This document shows positions 8,222 to 18,212 of a stretch of 64,000 nucleotides of DNA, one piece after another. The stretch is from Ancylobacter aquaticus (lineage in GTDB: Bacteria; Pseudomonadota; Alphaproteobacteria; Rhizobiales; Xanthobacteraceae). A model generated the notes under the pieces. That model was given only the letters and a program-made list of their open reading frames with translations, was not told where the DNA came from and ran no database searches. Both the position numbers and the translations under genes were made by a program. The stretch spans positions 1 through 64,000 of the forward strand of contig NZ_SMFY01000006.1 in NCBI RefSeq assembly GCF_004339465.1. The letters are read 5' to 3'. Within the stretch, counting starts at the first letter, position 1; each line of letters starts with the position of its first letter.

Positions 8222-9237
8222 TGCGCGGCCTCCGGCGTGTGGTCGTGTTGCTGATGGGAGGTCGCCGGCGCGGTTATGGCGGCCGGCGTGTCCGCCCCGG
8301 CCTGTGGCCCGTGGCCCGCGTGCCCCCCGGCCATGCCGGGCGCGAAGCTGGCGATGATCTGGTCGAACAGGCCGGGCGTGAACCGGGCATAGATCACCGG
8401 CTCGTTCACAACGGCAGGCGGCAGCAGCCTGGCGTAGGCGGCGGCGTCGAGCCCGGCCTGCTGCGTCTTCGCGGTGGCCACCCAGCCCTCGAAGTCGTCC
8501 GCGCTCATCACCCGTGTGGTGAAGGACTGGGTGGCGAAGCCGAGGCCGTTATACTGGGTGTTGCGGCCGGTGAAGTCGCCGGTCTCGTCGGCCAGCAGGT
8601 TGAGCTGGGTCTGCATGCCCGCCATCGCGTAGATCTGGCCGGCGAGGCGGGGAATGATGAAGGACTGCATCACCGTGCCGCTGGTCAGCTTCAAGGTGAT
8701 GGGCCGTCCCTCGGGCAAAGCGAGCAGGTCGAGCGTCGCCACGCCCTGCTCGGGGTAGAGGAACAGGAATTTCCAGTCCAGCGCCACCACCTCCACCACC
8801 AGCGGGTCGGGGCCGAGCGCGCGGTAGGGATCGCCCACGATCGTCTGCCGCCACAGCGCCGTGCCGAGGGCGACGACGAGCGCGACCGGGACGCCCCAGA
8901 TCAGCAGTTCGAGGCCCCAGTTGAACTCCCAATCCGGCCGGTATGTCCCTTTTCCGCCGCGGCGGTAGCGGTACAGCACGATCGGCAACGCGACGAACAT
9001 CGGCACGATGACGATGAGCATCAGCATGCTGATGACGCCAAAATGCGAGAGCTGGCCGGCCGCGATCGGCCCGGCCGGCTCCAGGAAACTGCCGGCGAAA
9101 CCGGCTCCCGGCAGAGCAATCGCCAGCAAGGCAATCGCCGGCAAAGCGATCTTCGGCAAAGCGATTTTCGGGACGGCTGCGGCGAGCAACCCGACTATTC
9201 CCCTCAACGTCACGCTGCCCCCTTGCGACCCCGGCAC
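8218..9237 (-). CDS. cyoA: Cytochrome bo3 ubiquinol oxidase subunit II
   Basis: This is subunit II of the quinol oxidase (339 aa). It has a signal sequence, two membrane helices (about residues 66-90 and 108-128) and a periplasmic cupredoxin-like domain. The CuA Cys ligands of cytochrome c oxidases are missing, as expected for a quinol-oxidising enzyme. The signal region holds four xIALP repeats coded by 15-base tandem units. The C terminus is extended and His/Ala/Pro rich. The start is ambiguous: GTG at 9237 or GTG at 9213, the latter preceded by AAGGGGG at good spacing. Confidence 0.93.
   Translation of the reverse strand: MPGSQGGSVTLRGIVGLLAAAVPKIALPKIALPAIALLAIALPGAGFAGSFLEPAGPIAAGQLSHFGVISMLMLIVIVPMFVALPIVLYRYRRGGKGTYRPDWEFNWGLELLIWGVPVALVVALGTALWRQTIVGDPYRALGPDPLVVEVVALDWKFLFLYPEQGVATLDLLALPEGRPITLKLTSGTVMQSFIIPRLAGQIYAMAGMQTQLNLLADETGDFTGRNTQYNGLGFATQSFTTRVMSADDFEGWVATAKTQQAGLDAAAYARLLPPAVVNEPVIYARFTPGLFDQIIASFAPGMAGGHAGHGPQAGADTPAAITAPATSHQQHDHTPEAAQ
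9108..9167 (-). repeat. Four 15-bp tandem units in the cyoA signal sequence
   Basis: Four contiguous 15-base units (9108, 9123, 9138 and 9153; consensus CCGGCAAAGCGATCT on the plus strand) encode repeated xIALP pentapeptides in the hydrophobic core of the CyoA signal peptide. Copy-number change would lengthen or shorten that core without shifting the frame. Confidence 0.85.
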
Positions 9238-9667
9238 GCCCTGCTCGCCGCGCGGTACCCTTCCCCAAGGACACTGGAGCGGACCCCCGCCTCAGGCAAA
9301 CAGGACGGCGACGGAAAGTATCGTACCGCACATGGCCGATTACGGAAATGACAGGGCGGGAAGACGGCAAACGCCGGGCGAGCCGACCTCCTGCACCCCG
9401 CCGATTCCCGCAATGGATACCATACGCGGGCAGGGCGATGAAACTTGGCCGGCCGGCGTTGGGGATTTTTTCTCTTTGTCGCCAATGGGGCGGCGGCGCG
9501 CGCTTCCTTAAAAGATCGAGCGCCGTGCCAGCACAGACACGCTGAAACGCATCAAACAGCCAACCGCACATTCTCGCCACCTCCTCGCCACCGCGCCGAT
9601 GGAGGCAGGCCGGAACCTTTTTTCGCGCGCGCGCGTTTTGCGAGCGACCCTGCAGCTGAGAGCATCA
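9238..9667. other. 430-bp intergenic region upstream of cyoA
   Basis: This spacer separates the divergent cyo operon and the small gene at 9668, and must contain their promoters. I see AT-richer patches near 9467-9480 but no convincing operator, hairpin or small ORF. Confidence 0.4.
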
Positions 9668-9916
9668 ATGTCCGAGAGTTTTTGGGACGCCCGTTTTGAC
9701 CGCCCCTTGCCGACGCGCGAAGGGCGCCATCTGCGCACGTTGCGCGATGCCTATGAGTTCGTCCGCGAACGCTGCGCCTATCCCGGCCATCCGCTGGCGA
9801 GGGCGACGCTTGGCGCGTTGCGGCTCGCGGCGCAGAGCGGCGGCTCGCCCGATGCCCGCCTCGCGCAGGACCGTACCGCCCGCCTGATGCGGATCAATCG
9901 CTGGGGCGGAAGCTGA
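9668..9916 (+). CDS. Small conserved-type hypothetical protein
   Basis: This 82-residue ORF begins with ATG and MSESFWDARFDRP. It is rich in Arg and Ala, soluble, and has no membrane segment or motif I recognise. The frame extends upstream without a better start. It lies 88 bases before glgX on the same strand and could share its promoter. Amino-acid composition looks like a real gene of this genome, but the function is unknown. Confidence 0.55.
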   Translation: MSESFWDARFDRPLPTREGRHLRTLRDAYEFVRERCAYPGHPLARATLGALRLAAQSGGSPDARLAQDRTARLMRINRWGGS

Positions 9917-10004
9917 CACCGCCCCTGGCGAAGTGCACGGGCGCGGTGTCGTCGTGCTTGCCGTCCCTCAACGCCTTTCTTCACTCGTGACGGTGAACCC
10001 CAAC

Positions 10005-12068
10005 ATGCGCAAGATTTTGCCCGGCTCTGCCTTTCCGCTCGGCGTGACGGTGGACGGAAGAGGAACCAACTTTGCGCTGTTCTCCGACAATGCCGTCGGC
10101 GTGACGCTGTGCCTGTTCGACCGTTACGGCCAGACCGAGATGGAGCGGATCGACCTGCATGAATGCACCAACGGCGTCTGGCACTGCTATCTGCCGGGCG
10201 TTGGGCGCGGGCAGGTCTATGGTTGGCGGGTGCACGGGCCGTGGGCGCCGGAGGTTGGCCATCGGTTCAACCCGAACAAGCTGCTGCTCGACCCCTATGC
10301 CCGCATGCTGGTGGGCGACATCCAGTGGCACGACGCTCTTTACGGCTACACGATCGGGGCCGGCGACGATGCCGACCTGATCATGGACGAGCGCGACAGC
10401 GCCCCCTTCATGCCCAAGGCACGGGTCGTGGCGGGCACGCCGATGGCCGCCACCCAGCATCCGCGCATCTCCTGGGCCAAGACGGTTATTTATGAAGGCC
10501 ATGTGCGCGGGCTGACCATGCGCCACCCGCTGGTGCCCGAATCCATTCGCGGCACCTTCACCGCGCTCGGTCAGCCGGAATTCATCGAGTACATCGCCAA
10601 GCTCGGCGTCACTGCGGTGGAGCTTCTGCCGGTCCATGCCTTCACCCAGGACCGTCACCTGCTCGACCGGGGCCTCGCCAATTACTGGGGCTACAACACG
10701 CTGAACTTCTTCGCGCCCGAGCCGCGCTATCTCGGCGAGGACGGGCTCGACGCCATCGGCGAGGCGGTGGATAGGCTGCACCAGGCGGGGATCGAGGTCA
10801 TTCTCGACGTGGTCTACAACCACACCTGCGAGGGCAACCATCTCGGGCCCACCCTGTCGTTCAGGGGCATCGACAACGCTTCCTACTACCGGCTGCTGCC
10901 CGGCAATGGCCGCTATTATGACGACCTCACCGGCTGCGGAAATTCGGTGAACACCGACCATCCCCGCGTGCTGCAGATGGTGATGGATTCGCTGCGCATG
11001 TGGGCCTCGGTCTATGGCATTGACGGGTTCCGCTTCGACCTCGCCACGACGCTGGGCCGCCGGCCGGAGGGCTTCGATTCCGGCCACGCCTTCTTCAACG
11101 CGATCCTGCAGGACCCGACGCTGGGTGGCCTCAAGTTGATCGCCGAGCCCTGGGATGTCGGCCCCGGCGGCTACCAGCTCGGTGCGTTCCCGCCCGGCTT
11201 CTCCGAGTGGAACGGCGATTACCGGGACAAGGTGCGCGAGTTCTGGTGCGGCTCTGAGGGGCTGCTGCCGAGTTTTGCTACCCGCTTCGCCGCTTCGCAG
11301 GACATCTTCTCGGAAGGGCGCCGCCGGCCGTGGTCGAGCCTCAACTTCATCACCGCCCATGACGGCTTCACCCTGCACGACCTCGTCACCTATAACGACA
11401 AGCACAACGAGGCCAATGGCGAGGACAACCGCGATGGCCACGACGACAACAAGAGCTGGAACTGCGGCGTCGAGGGCGAAACCGACGATCCCGCCATCAA
11501 CGCGCTGCGCCGCCGGCAGAAGCGCAACCTAATCGCCACGCTGTTCCTCAGCCAGGGCGTGCCGATGCTGCTGGCCGGCGACGAGCGGTCCAACTCGCAG
11601 GGCGGCAACAACAACGCCTATTGCCAGGACAATGAGATCGGCTGGGTCGACTGGTCGGATGACGACCCGGAACTGCCGGAATTCGTCGCCCGCCTCGCCG
11701 AACTCCGCAAGACCCATTCCTGTCTCTCGCGCCCCGAATTCCTCACCGGCTCGCGCAATGAGATGGGCCAGCCCGATGTCGCCTGGTTCAACAATGGCGG
11801 CACCCGGATGAGCGAGGAGAATTGGTCCGACCCGCACTCCAAATGCATCACCCTGCGTCTCGCCCCGGTGCTGCCGGAGGAGCCCTCGCTGGTGATCATG
11901 CTTAACGCCTCGCATGTCGACGTCGATTTCGTCGCCCCGCCGGTGCAGTCCGGCCGCTGGCAGGCGATCCTCGCCACCGGCGACGACCTCGAAGGCTCCG
12001 GCGTCGAGGGTGGCGGTACCTTCGGCGTGCCGGGCCGCACGCTCATTGTCTGGGAATGGCGCGAATGA
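10005..12068 (+). CDS. glgX: Glycogen debranching enzyme GlgX
   Basis: This GH13 enzyme hydrolyses alpha-1,6 branches of glycogen or limit dextrins in the cytoplasm. An N-terminal CBM48-like domain (about residues 1-110) precedes the catalytic barrel. The nucleophile is Asp345 in [10 protein letters not shown] and the acid/base is Glu381 in IAEPWD; the third carboxylate lies in [19 protein letters not shown]. With treZ and treY it forms an operon that converts glycogen to trehalose. The start is uncertain: no clear ribosome site precedes the ATG at 10005, and GTG codons at 9987 and 9933 are in frame. The stop overlaps the treZ start. Confidence 0.93.
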   Translation: MRKILPGSAFPLGVTVDGRGTNFALFSDNAVGVTLCLFDRYGQTEMERIDLHECTNGVWHCYLPGVGRGQVYGWRVHGPWAPEVGHRFNPNKLLLDPYARMLVGDIQWHDALYGYTIGAGDDADLIMDERDSAPFMPKARVVAGTPMAATQHPRISWAKTVIYEGHVRGLTMRHPLVPESIRGTFTALGQPEFIEYIAKLGVTAVELLPVHAFTQDRHLLDRGLANYWGYNTLNFFAPEPRYLGEDGLDAIGEAVDRLHQAGIEVILDVVYNHTCEGNHLGPTLSFRGIDNASYYRLLPGNGRYYDDLTGCGNSVNTDHPRVLQMVMDSLRMWASVYGIDGFRFDLATTLGRRPEGFDSGHAFFNAILQDPTLGGLKLIAEPWDVGPGGYQLGAFPPGFSEWNGDYRDKVREFWCGSEGLLPSFATRFAASQDIFSEGRRRPWSSLNFITAHDGFTLHDLVTYNDKHNEANGEDNRDGHDDNKSWNCGVEGETDDPAINALRRRQKRNLIATLFLSQGVPMLLAGDERSNSQGGNNNAYCQDNEIGWVDWSDDDPELPEFVARLAELRKTHSCLSRPEFLTGSRNEMGQPDVAWFNNGGTRMSEENWSDPHSKCITLRLAPVLPEEPSLVIMLNASHVDVDFVAPPVQSGRWQAILATGDDLEGSGVEGGGTFGVPGRTLIVWEWRE

Positions 12069-13843
12069 ACAGCACCCGCTTCGGTCCGATCGTCGACGGC
12101 ACCGCCACCCGTTTCCGCCTCTACGCCCCGGACACGGCAAGCGTCGCGCTGGAAATCGAGGGCGCCGCGCCGCTGCCGATGGACAAGGGCGCCGATGGGT
12201 TCTTCGCCGCCTCGGTGGCCGGCCTTGCCCCCGGCACCCGCTATCGCTTCCGGATCGGCGAGGGAGAGGGGGCGGTCGCCGTCCCCGATCCGGCCTCGCG
12301 CGGGCAGGCGGACGACGCCGATGGCTGGAGCCTGGTGCCGGCGCCCGCGAAAGCGCCTTCCTGCGGGTTCTCGCGGCCTTGGCACGAGGCGATCATCGCC
12401 GAAGTGCATGTGGGCACGGCAACGCCCGAGGGCACATTCAAGGCGCTGATCGACCGGCTGGACCATTACCGCGACGCCGGCTTCACCGTCATCGAGCTGA
12501 TGCCGGTCGCCGATTTTCCCGGCCGCCGCAACTGGGGCTATGACGGGGTGCTGCTCTATGCGCCCGATACCGCTTATGGCACGCCCGACGATCTGCGCGC
12601 CCTCATCGACGCTGCTCATGAGCACGGGCTCGGGGTGATGCTGGATGTCGTCTACAACCATTTCGGGCCGAGCGGAAACTACCTGCCGCTCTATGCCAAA
12701 TCTTTCTTCCGCGAGGATATCCACACCCCCTGGGGGCCGGCGATCGATCTGGAGAACGAGACGGTCCGCGCCTTCTTCACCGAGAATGCCGCCTATTGGC
12801 TGGCAGAGTTCGGCTTTGACGGCCTGCGCTTCGACGCCGTGCATGCGCTTGCCACCGAGGGCGCCGAAACCTTCCTGCGCGAGATCGCGGCGGCCTGCCG
12901 CGCCGTGCGGCCGGAGGCGTGGCTGGTGCTGGAGAACCACGACAACATCTCCGGCTGGATGACGCGCGAGGACCATCTGTTCACCGCGCAGTGGAACGAC
13001 GACTGGCACCACGCTTTCCATGTGATCGGCAGCGGCGAGCGTACCGGCTATTACGCTCCCTATGCCAGGGATGCGGTGGCGTCCGCCGGGCGGGCGCTCA
13101 GCGAGGGCTTCGTCTTTCAGGGCGAGCCCTATCCCGAAGCGGGCGGCCATCCGCGCGGCACCTCGAGCACCTCGCTCGCGCCCGACGCCTTTGTCAGCTT
13201 CGTGCAAAACCACGATCACATCGGCAACCGCCCGCTCGGCGACCGCCTCGCCGCTACGCTGACGCCGGAGCGACTCGCCTTCCTGCGCTTTGTGCTGATG
13301 CTCTCGCCGGCGATCCCGCTGCTGTTCCAGGGCGAGGAGGCGCTGCTGCCGACACCCTTCCCGTTCTTCTGCGACTTCGAGGGCGAACTGGCCGAGGCGG
13401 TGCGCAAGGGCCGCCGCAGCGAATTCGCTGACTTCTTCGACGCCCATGGCGAGAGCTTCCCCGATCCCCTGAGCGAGGCGACCTTCTTTTCCGCCAAGCT
13501 GAAGGCCGAGGACATGCGGACACCGCAGGCGCGGGCGGAACTCGATGCCTTCCACCGTCTGGCCGAGCAGCGCCAGCGGCTGGTCTGGCCCCTCACCGCC
13601 AGCCCCTATCGCGCAAGCGAACTGACCCGGACCGGGGATGCGCTGCGCGTTGCCTGGCATTATGACGCCGGCACGCTGGTGATGGTGCTGAACGCCGGCA
13701 AGGAGCCGGTGCTGATCGACCCGCAGACCAGCATTCCCGGCATGCCGGCCGGCGCCAGCATTGGCGGCGTAATCCACGAGGCCGAGGGGCAATTGACGCT
13801 CGATCCCTTCGCTGCCGCCCTCTGGAGCCTTGCCCGCGCATGA
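12065..13843 (+). CDS. treZ: Malto-oligosyltrehalose trehalohydrolase
   Basis: This GH13 enzyme releases trehalose from maltooligosyl-trehalose made by TreY. The 592-residue protein has an N-terminal beta-sandwich (about 1-95) and a barrel with nucleophile Asp257 (GLRFDAVHA) and acid/base Glu290 (VLENHDNI). The family signature FVQNHDHIGNRPLGDR follows. The ATG at 12065 overlaps the glgX stop (ATGA), and its own stop overlaps treY the same way, so all three proteins are probably translationally coupled. In soil bacteria this pathway supports desiccation and osmotic tolerance. Confidence 0.95.
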   Translation: MNSTRFGPIVDGTATRFRLYAPDTASVALEIEGAAPLPMDKGADGFFAASVAGLAPGTRYRFRIGEGEGAVAVPDPASRGQADDADGWSLVPAPAKAPSCGFSRPWHEAIIAEVHVGTATPEGTFKALIDRLDHYRDAGFTVIELMPVADFPGRRNWGYDGVLLYAPDTAYGTPDDLRALIDAAHEHGLGVMLDVVYNHFGPSGNYLPLYAKSFFREDIHTPWGPAIDLENETVRAFFTENAAYWLAEFGFDGLRFDAVHALATEGAETFLREIAAACRAVRPEAWLVLENHDNISGWMTREDHLFTAQWNDDWHHAFHVIGSGERTGYYAPYARDAVASAGRALSEGFVFQGEPYPEAGGHPRGTSSTSLAPDAFVSFVQNHDHIGNRPLGDRLAATLTPERLAFLRFVLMLSPAIPLLFQGEEALLPTPFPFFCDFEGELAEAVRKGRRSEFADFFDAHGESFPDPLSEATFFSAKLKAEDMRTPQARAELDAFHRLAEQRQRLVWPLTASPYRASELTRTGDALRVAWHYDAGTLVMVLNAGKEPVLIDPQTSIPGMPAGASIGGVIHEAEGQLTLDPFAAALWSLARA

Positions 13844-16359
13844 AGCCCACTCTCCGCGCGACCTATCGCCTCCAGTTCCATCGCGGCTTCACCTTTGCCG
13901 ATGCGCAGGCGCTGGTGCCCTATCTCGCCGAACTGGGTGTGAGCCACCTCTATGCCTCGCCGATCAGCCTAGCGGTGCCGGGCTCGACCCATGGCTATGA
14001 CGTCGCCGACCCGACCCGAATCAACCCGGAACTGGGCGGCGAAGAGGGCTTCGAGCGTCTCGCCGGAGCGCTGGGCGCGCGGGGCATGGGCGTGGTGCTC
14101 GACATCGTGCCGAACCATATGGCGGCCTCCAGCCACAACCCGTTCTGGCTGGACATGATGGAAGCCGGCCCGGGCTCGGCGGCCGCCCGCGTGTTCGACG
14201 TGAAATGGGAAAGCGGCAGGCTGCTGCTTCCGGTGCTGGGCGATCCACTCAAGGCGACGCTGGAGGCGGGGGCGCTGTCGCTGCGCGCCGATTACGAGGT
14301 GGGGCGCGTCAACGCCGCCTATGCCGATCACCGCTTTCCGCTGCGCGCGGAAACGGTCACCGCGCTGCTGCACGCGGCGGGTCTCAGCGCTGCTGCAGCG
14401 GGCTTCGCCCTGGTGGAGGATGCCTCGAACGACGCCGGGCTGGGTGCCGCGCGGGCCGTTTTCACCGGCCTCGCCGAGAGCGAGCGACAGGCGCTGGACG
14501 CGGCGCTGGCGCAGGCGGATCTCGCCAGCGTGCTGGAGGCGCAGCACTGGCGCCTCGCCTGGTGGCGCACCGCCGCGCACGATCTCAATTACCGCCGCTT
14601 CTTCAACATCACCGATCTCGCCGGGGTGCGGGTCGAGGACCCCGACGTGTTCGACCTCATCCATAAGCTGCCGCTCGACCTGATCGGGCGTGGGCTCGTC
14701 CACGGGCTGCGCATCGACCATATCGACGGACTGGTCGACCCCGCGGGCTATTGTGACCGGCTGCGGGCGGCGGTGGGCCCCGATGTGCCGCTGCTGGTCG
14801 AGAAGATACTGGAACCGGGCGAGGTGTTGCGCCGGTGGCCGATCGAAGGCACCACCGGCTATGAGCGGCTGAACGACATCAGCGCGCTGTTTGTCGACGG
14901 CGAAGGCTATGGCCGCTTCGAGGCCGCGCTGCGCGCGCGCCATCTGCTTGTCGGCGCGCTGCCCGAGCGCCTCGCCTGCGCCAAGCGGCAGGTGCTGGAA
15001 GCCAGCCTGAAGGCCGAGGTCGACATTCTGGCGACGTTGGCACGGGAGGGTCTCGACGAGGCCATGGAAGCCGGCGACCTGACCGAGGCGGCGATCCGCG
15101 ACGCCGTGGTGGCGCTCATCGCCTATTGCCCGGTCTATCGCTCCTATGCGACCCCCGAGGGCCACGACGCCGATGACGTGGCGATCTGGGCGACGATCCG
15201 CGAGGGCGTCGAGGCGCGGGAAAATCCGCTGACCGCGGCGGCGGCCGCCCTGCTGCTCGACCGGCTGGAGACCCCCGAACGGGCCAGCGACCACGAGTTT
15301 CGCTCGCGCTTCCAGCAGCTCAGCGGGCCTGCCATGGCCAAGGGTTTCGAGGATACGGAGCTGTACCGCTTTCCGGTGCTGCTCTGCGCCAACGAGGTCG
15401 GCGGCAGCCTCGACCATCCCGCGCGCAGCGCCCCCGAGATGCACGCGCTTCAGGAGGCGCGCGCCGCGCAGGGGGCCAACGACCTCATCCCGCTGGCGAC
15501 CCACGACACTAAGCGCGGCCCCGGCCCGCGCGCCCGGCTCGCGGCGTTGAGCGGCCGGCCCGAAGCGTGGCTTACCTTCGTCGAAGAGGCGGAAGCGCTC
15601 CTTGCCCCGCTGGTGCGCGAGGAGGCGGGCATCGCCATGCCCGACCCGCTGGACGCGCACATGATCCTGCAGACGCTGGTTTCCGCCTGGCCGATAACGC
15701 CGGAGCGGATGGAGACCTATCTCACCAAGGCGCTGCGCGAGGCCAAGCGCCACAGCAATTGGGAAACCCCGAACGAGGCCTATGAAGCGGCGAGCCTCGC
15801 CTTCGCCCGAGCGCTTGTCGAGGCGCCGGAGGCGGAGGAGTTCCGCGCCCGGCTCGACGCCTTTGTCGCCGCGCTTGCCCCCGCCGGGCGGCTGGTCGGG
15901 CTCGGCCAGCTCATTCTGCAGCACACGCTGCCGGGAACGCCCGACATCTATCAAGGCACCGAGTTCCGTGATTTCTCGCTCGTCGATCCCGACAACCGCC
16001 GGCCGGTGGACTGGGCGGCGCGCGAGGCGGCGCTGCGTGGCGAAGGGCCGGCCGATGCCGACGACGCCGTCACTTTCCGGATGACGCGGGACCTGCTGGC
16101 GCTGCGCGCGCGCAACCCCGCCCTGACGAGCGGCGATTATCGCCCGCTGGAGATCACGCCATCGGTATGGGGCTGTTTCGGCTTCGAGCGGCGGCAGGGC
16201 GAGCATGCCGTGCGCGTCATTGTCCCGACCCGCATCCCGGAGGCGGATGCGCCGCTGGAGGGGCTCACCGAATGGCTGGGCGAGGGCTGGCGGTTGCTCG
16301 ATGGCCCCGCGATCGGCGCGGACTGGCCGTTCCTGCTGGCGGAAAGCGGACCGGCGTAA
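13840..16359 (+). CDS. treY: Malto-oligosyltrehalose synthase
   Basis: This GH13 enzyme isomerises the reducing-end glucose of maltodextrins to an alpha,alpha-1,1 linkage. At 839 residues it is in the usual size range. The opening TYRLQFHRGFTFADA is typical. The catalytic acids Asp293 (HGLRIDHIDGL), Glu321 (LLVEKIL) and Asp556 (THDTKR) are present. The segment after HDTKR is unusual: family members usually continue with S/G-E-D before RAR, whereas here it reads GPGPRAR. The gene ends three bases before the convergent transporter gene and has no terminator between them. Confidence 0.94.
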   Translation: MKPTLRATYRLQFHRGFTFADAQALVPYLAELGVSHLYASPISLAVPGSTHGYDVADPTRINPELGGEEGFERLAGALGARGMGVVLDIVPNHMAASSHNPFWLDMMEAGPGSAAARVFDVKWESGRLLLPVLGDPLKATLEAGALSLRADYEVGRVNAAYADHRFPLRAETVTALLHAAGLSAAAAGFALVEDASNDAGLGAARAVFTGLAESERQALDAALAQADLASVLEAQHWRLAWWRTAAHDLNYRRFFNITDLAGVRVEDPDVFDLIHKLPLDLIGRGLVHGLRIDHIDGLVDPAGYCDRLRAAVGPDVPLLVEKILEPGEVLRRWPIEGTTGYERLNDISALFVDGEGYGRFEAALRARHLLVGALPERLACAKRQVLEASLKAEVDILATLAREGLDEAMEAGDLTEAAIRDAVVALIAYCPVYRSYATPEGHDADDVAIWATIREGVEARENPLTAAAAALLLDRLETPERASDHEFRSRFQQLSGPAMAKGFEDTELYRFPVLLCANEVGGSLDHPARSAPEMHALQEARAAQGANDLIPLATHDTKRGPGPRARLAALSGRPEAWLTFVEEAEALLAPLVREEAGIAMPDPLDAHMILQTLVSAWPITPERMETYLTKALREAKRHSNWETPNEAYEAASLAFARALVEAPEAEEFRARLDAFVAALAPAGRLVGLGQLILQHTLPGTPDIYQGTEFRDFSLVDPDNRRPVDWAAREAALRGEGPADADDAVTFRMTRDLLALRARNPALTSGDYRPLEITPSVWGCFGFERRQGEHAVRVIVPTRIPEADAPLEGLTEWLGEGWRLLDGPAIGADWPFLLAESGPA

Positions 16360-16362
16360 GGC

Positions 16363-17313
16363 TCAGCCGGCCGGTGTCCTGAAGAAGGCAAACACGCCGA
16401 TCAGGCTGCGCAGGGCGATCCAGCCGATGATGAGGTTTCCGGCCACGAACAGCGCCAGCGCCATCTGCGTCACGGGCTCGCCCGCGCCCTGCTCCACCAG
16501 CTTCAGTGCCGCGAGTGGCAGGGTGGCGACGCCGAAGGTGTAGCCCCAGGCGCCCGGGCCGAAGGGCTGCTGGCGCAGCCACGGCACCAGCCGCAGCATC
16601 ACCAGCGCCAGAAAGCAGCCATAGCCGAACAGCGCGAGGGCGACCTTGTCCGCCGGCCCCGGCGCCAGCGAGAGATAGGCGACGCAGGCCACGGCGGGCG
16701 GCGCCAGCTCCATGCCGAGGCTGGAGCGCTGCGCGGCCGGCAGCGCGTGCTGGAACAGGCGGGTGAGGAATACGGATTCCATCGACAGCCACGACATCAC
16801 CCCCATGCCGAAGAACATCCAGCCGAGCGTGGTCTGGCCAAAGGTGGCGCAGGCGATGGCGCCGACCAGCCCGCCGCCGACAGTGGGGAGATAGAGTATG
16901 GGCGTCATCTCCTGCGGCACGCGCCCGCCCTGCCACAGCCCGCCGACGCTCCAGGCGGCATAGAGGGCGACGCTCACCGTCCCGGCGATGAACAGGCTCC
17001 AGCCGAGCACGGGAATATGCGGGCCGATGGCGATGGCGGCGATGAGCGTGGAAACCGGCGCCAGCGCGGCGACGAGCCCCTGCGCGGGGTGCTTCAGCTC
17101 CTCGCGCGCCGCGCCGGGATGCGCCATCCACTTCAAGGCGTAGAGCACGCTCCAGAGCAGCCAGAGCCCGAAGGCGATGACCGCCAGCACCTCGCCGATC
17201 AGCATCGGCGCGCCCCACAGCCTTGTCGCCATGCGCCAGCCATTGGCGAGGCCGCCAATGCCAAGCACGCTGCCGAAGAACATCGGGCGCATCGAGAGGA
17301 GGAGTGAGGTCAC
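16363..17313 (-). CDS. tehA: TehA/TDT-family membrane transporter
   Basis: This predicted inner-membrane channel or permease (316 aa) has about ten helices and belongs to the tellurite-resistance/dicarboxylate transporter family, related to plant SLAC1 anion channels. Matching segments include YAAWSVGGLWQGG, TPILYLPTV, MSWLSMESVFLTRL, SLGMELAPPAVAC and LFGYGCFLALVMLRLVPW. The start is uncertain. GTG at 17313 gives a natural length; the frame is open further upstream but only shadows phnE. It lies 77 bases downstream of phnE on the same strand and might be co-transcribed. The substrate (tellurite, sulfite or a C4 acid) cannot be told from sequence. Confidence 0.88.
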   Translation of the reverse strand: MTSLLLSMRPMFFGSVLGIGGLANGWRMATRLWGAPMLIGEVLAVIAFGLWLLWSVLYALKWMAHPGAAREELKHPAQGLVAALAPVSTLIAAIAIGPHIPVLGWSLFIAGTVSVALYAAWSVGGLWQGGRVPQEMTPILYLPTVGGGLVGAIACATFGQTTLGWMFFGMGVMSWLSMESVFLTRLFQHALPAAQRSSLGMELAPPAVACVAYLSLAPGPADKVALALFGYGCFLALVMLRLVPWLRQQPFGPGAWGYTFGVATLPLAALKLVEQGAGEPVTQMALALFVAGNLIIGWIALRSLIGVFAFFRTPAG

Positions 17314-17390
17314 GGGAGGGGCACCAGTCGCTTGAACGGCGACACATACCCCATGCCGGTGGCGGAGTGCACCCGTCCTTGCGAAGGGGG

Positions 17391-18212
17391 CTACTGGAAT
17401 TTTGCCCGCAGCCGGTCGGTGAGGAATTCCATCGCCAGCACGATGGCGAAGATGGCGAGGATGATGGCCGAAGCGTTGCGGTACTGGAACAGGTCGAACG
17501 CCACCTTCAGCTCCTGCCCGATGCCGCCGGCGCCGACGAGGCCCAGCACGACGGAGGCCCGCACCGCCTTTTCCAGCGCGAACAGCGAGGAGTTGATCAG
17601 CGTCGGCATCACGTCCGGCAGGATCGCCCCACACAGCACGGTGACGCGGTTGGCGCCGATGGCGTTGAGCGCCTCCTGCGGCTTCTTGTCGGCCTCCTCC
17701 ATCGCCTCGGCGAAGAAACGGCCGCAGAAGCCGATGGTGTCGACCACGATGGTCATCGTTCCCGCCACCGCGCCCAGGCCCAGTGTCGAGACGAACAGCA
17801 GGGCCCAGACGAGATCGGGCACGGTGCGGAACAGCGAGATCAGCGCGCGCGGAAAATGCCGTAGCGCCCCGAGCGGCGAGATGCCCCGCGCCGCCAGCCA
17901 GCCCATGGGCTGGCTGACGATGACGCCGAACACGGTGCCGACCAGCGCGATCTGCAGCGTCTCAAGTATCCGCCAGCCCATGCGCTGGAGAAAGCCGGGG
18001 TCGGTGTTGGGCGGCAGCATCCGCCCCACCAGTTCGGCCATGCGCGGCAGGCCGTTGGCGAGCTTTTCCGGCGAGGGCGCGACCTGCCCCATCGAGGCGA
18101 TGAACAGCGCCCCGACCACCACCAGCACGGTGAAGGACAGCGGCGAGATCGAGGGCAGGCGCGGCGGGGGAAGAACGCGCGAGGAGGGGGGGGGCGAGGT
18201 GAGGCTAACCAT
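17391..18212 (-). CDS. phnE: Phosphonate/phosphate ABC transporter permease
   Basis: This inner-membrane permease (273 aa) belongs to the phosphonate importer. About five or six helices are predicted, with the permease loop EALNAIGANRVTVLCGAILPD around residues 185-205 that contacts the ATPase. The ATG at 18212 overlaps the phnC stop by eight bases; an ATG at 18224 in frame is possible. With PhnD and PhnC it forms a standard PhnCDE system. Confidence 0.93.
   Translation of the reverse strand: MVSLTSPPPSSRVLPPPRLPSISPLSFTVLVVVGALFIASMGQVAPSPEKLANGLPRMAELVGRMLPPNTDPGFLQRMGWRILETLQIALVGTVFGVIVSQPMGWLAARGISPLGALRHFPRALISLFRTVPDLVWALLFVSTLGLGAVAGTMTIVVDTIGFCGRFFAEAMEEADKKPQEALNAIGANRVTVLCGAILPDVMPTLINSSLFALEKAVRASVVLGLVGAGGIGQELKVAFDLFQYRNASAIILAIFAIVLAMEFLTDRLRAKFQ

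Noticed and set aside
6356-8254. A 632-codon open frame on the plus strand opposite cyoB.
   Set aside because: It mirrors cyoB codon by codon, is extremely rich in His, Arg and Gly and matches no protein family. High GC at third positions creates such antisense frames across the window.
9108-9167. Short regular repeats that could suggest a CRISPR array.
   Set aside because: The units are contiguous 15-mers without spacers and lie in frame inside cyoA. The arrays in the CHAD and J-domain genes are of the same kind.
11618-13792. A 724-codon minus-strand frame opposite treZ and the end of glgX.
   Set aside because: The sense strand carries clear GH13 enzymes with catalytic residues. The antisense product has no recognisable domain and typical shadow composition.
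17314-17634. A 107-codon N-terminal extension of the TehA-like protein.
   Set aside because: It is an out-of-frame shadow of phnE. Homology to TehA begins after the GTG at 17313.
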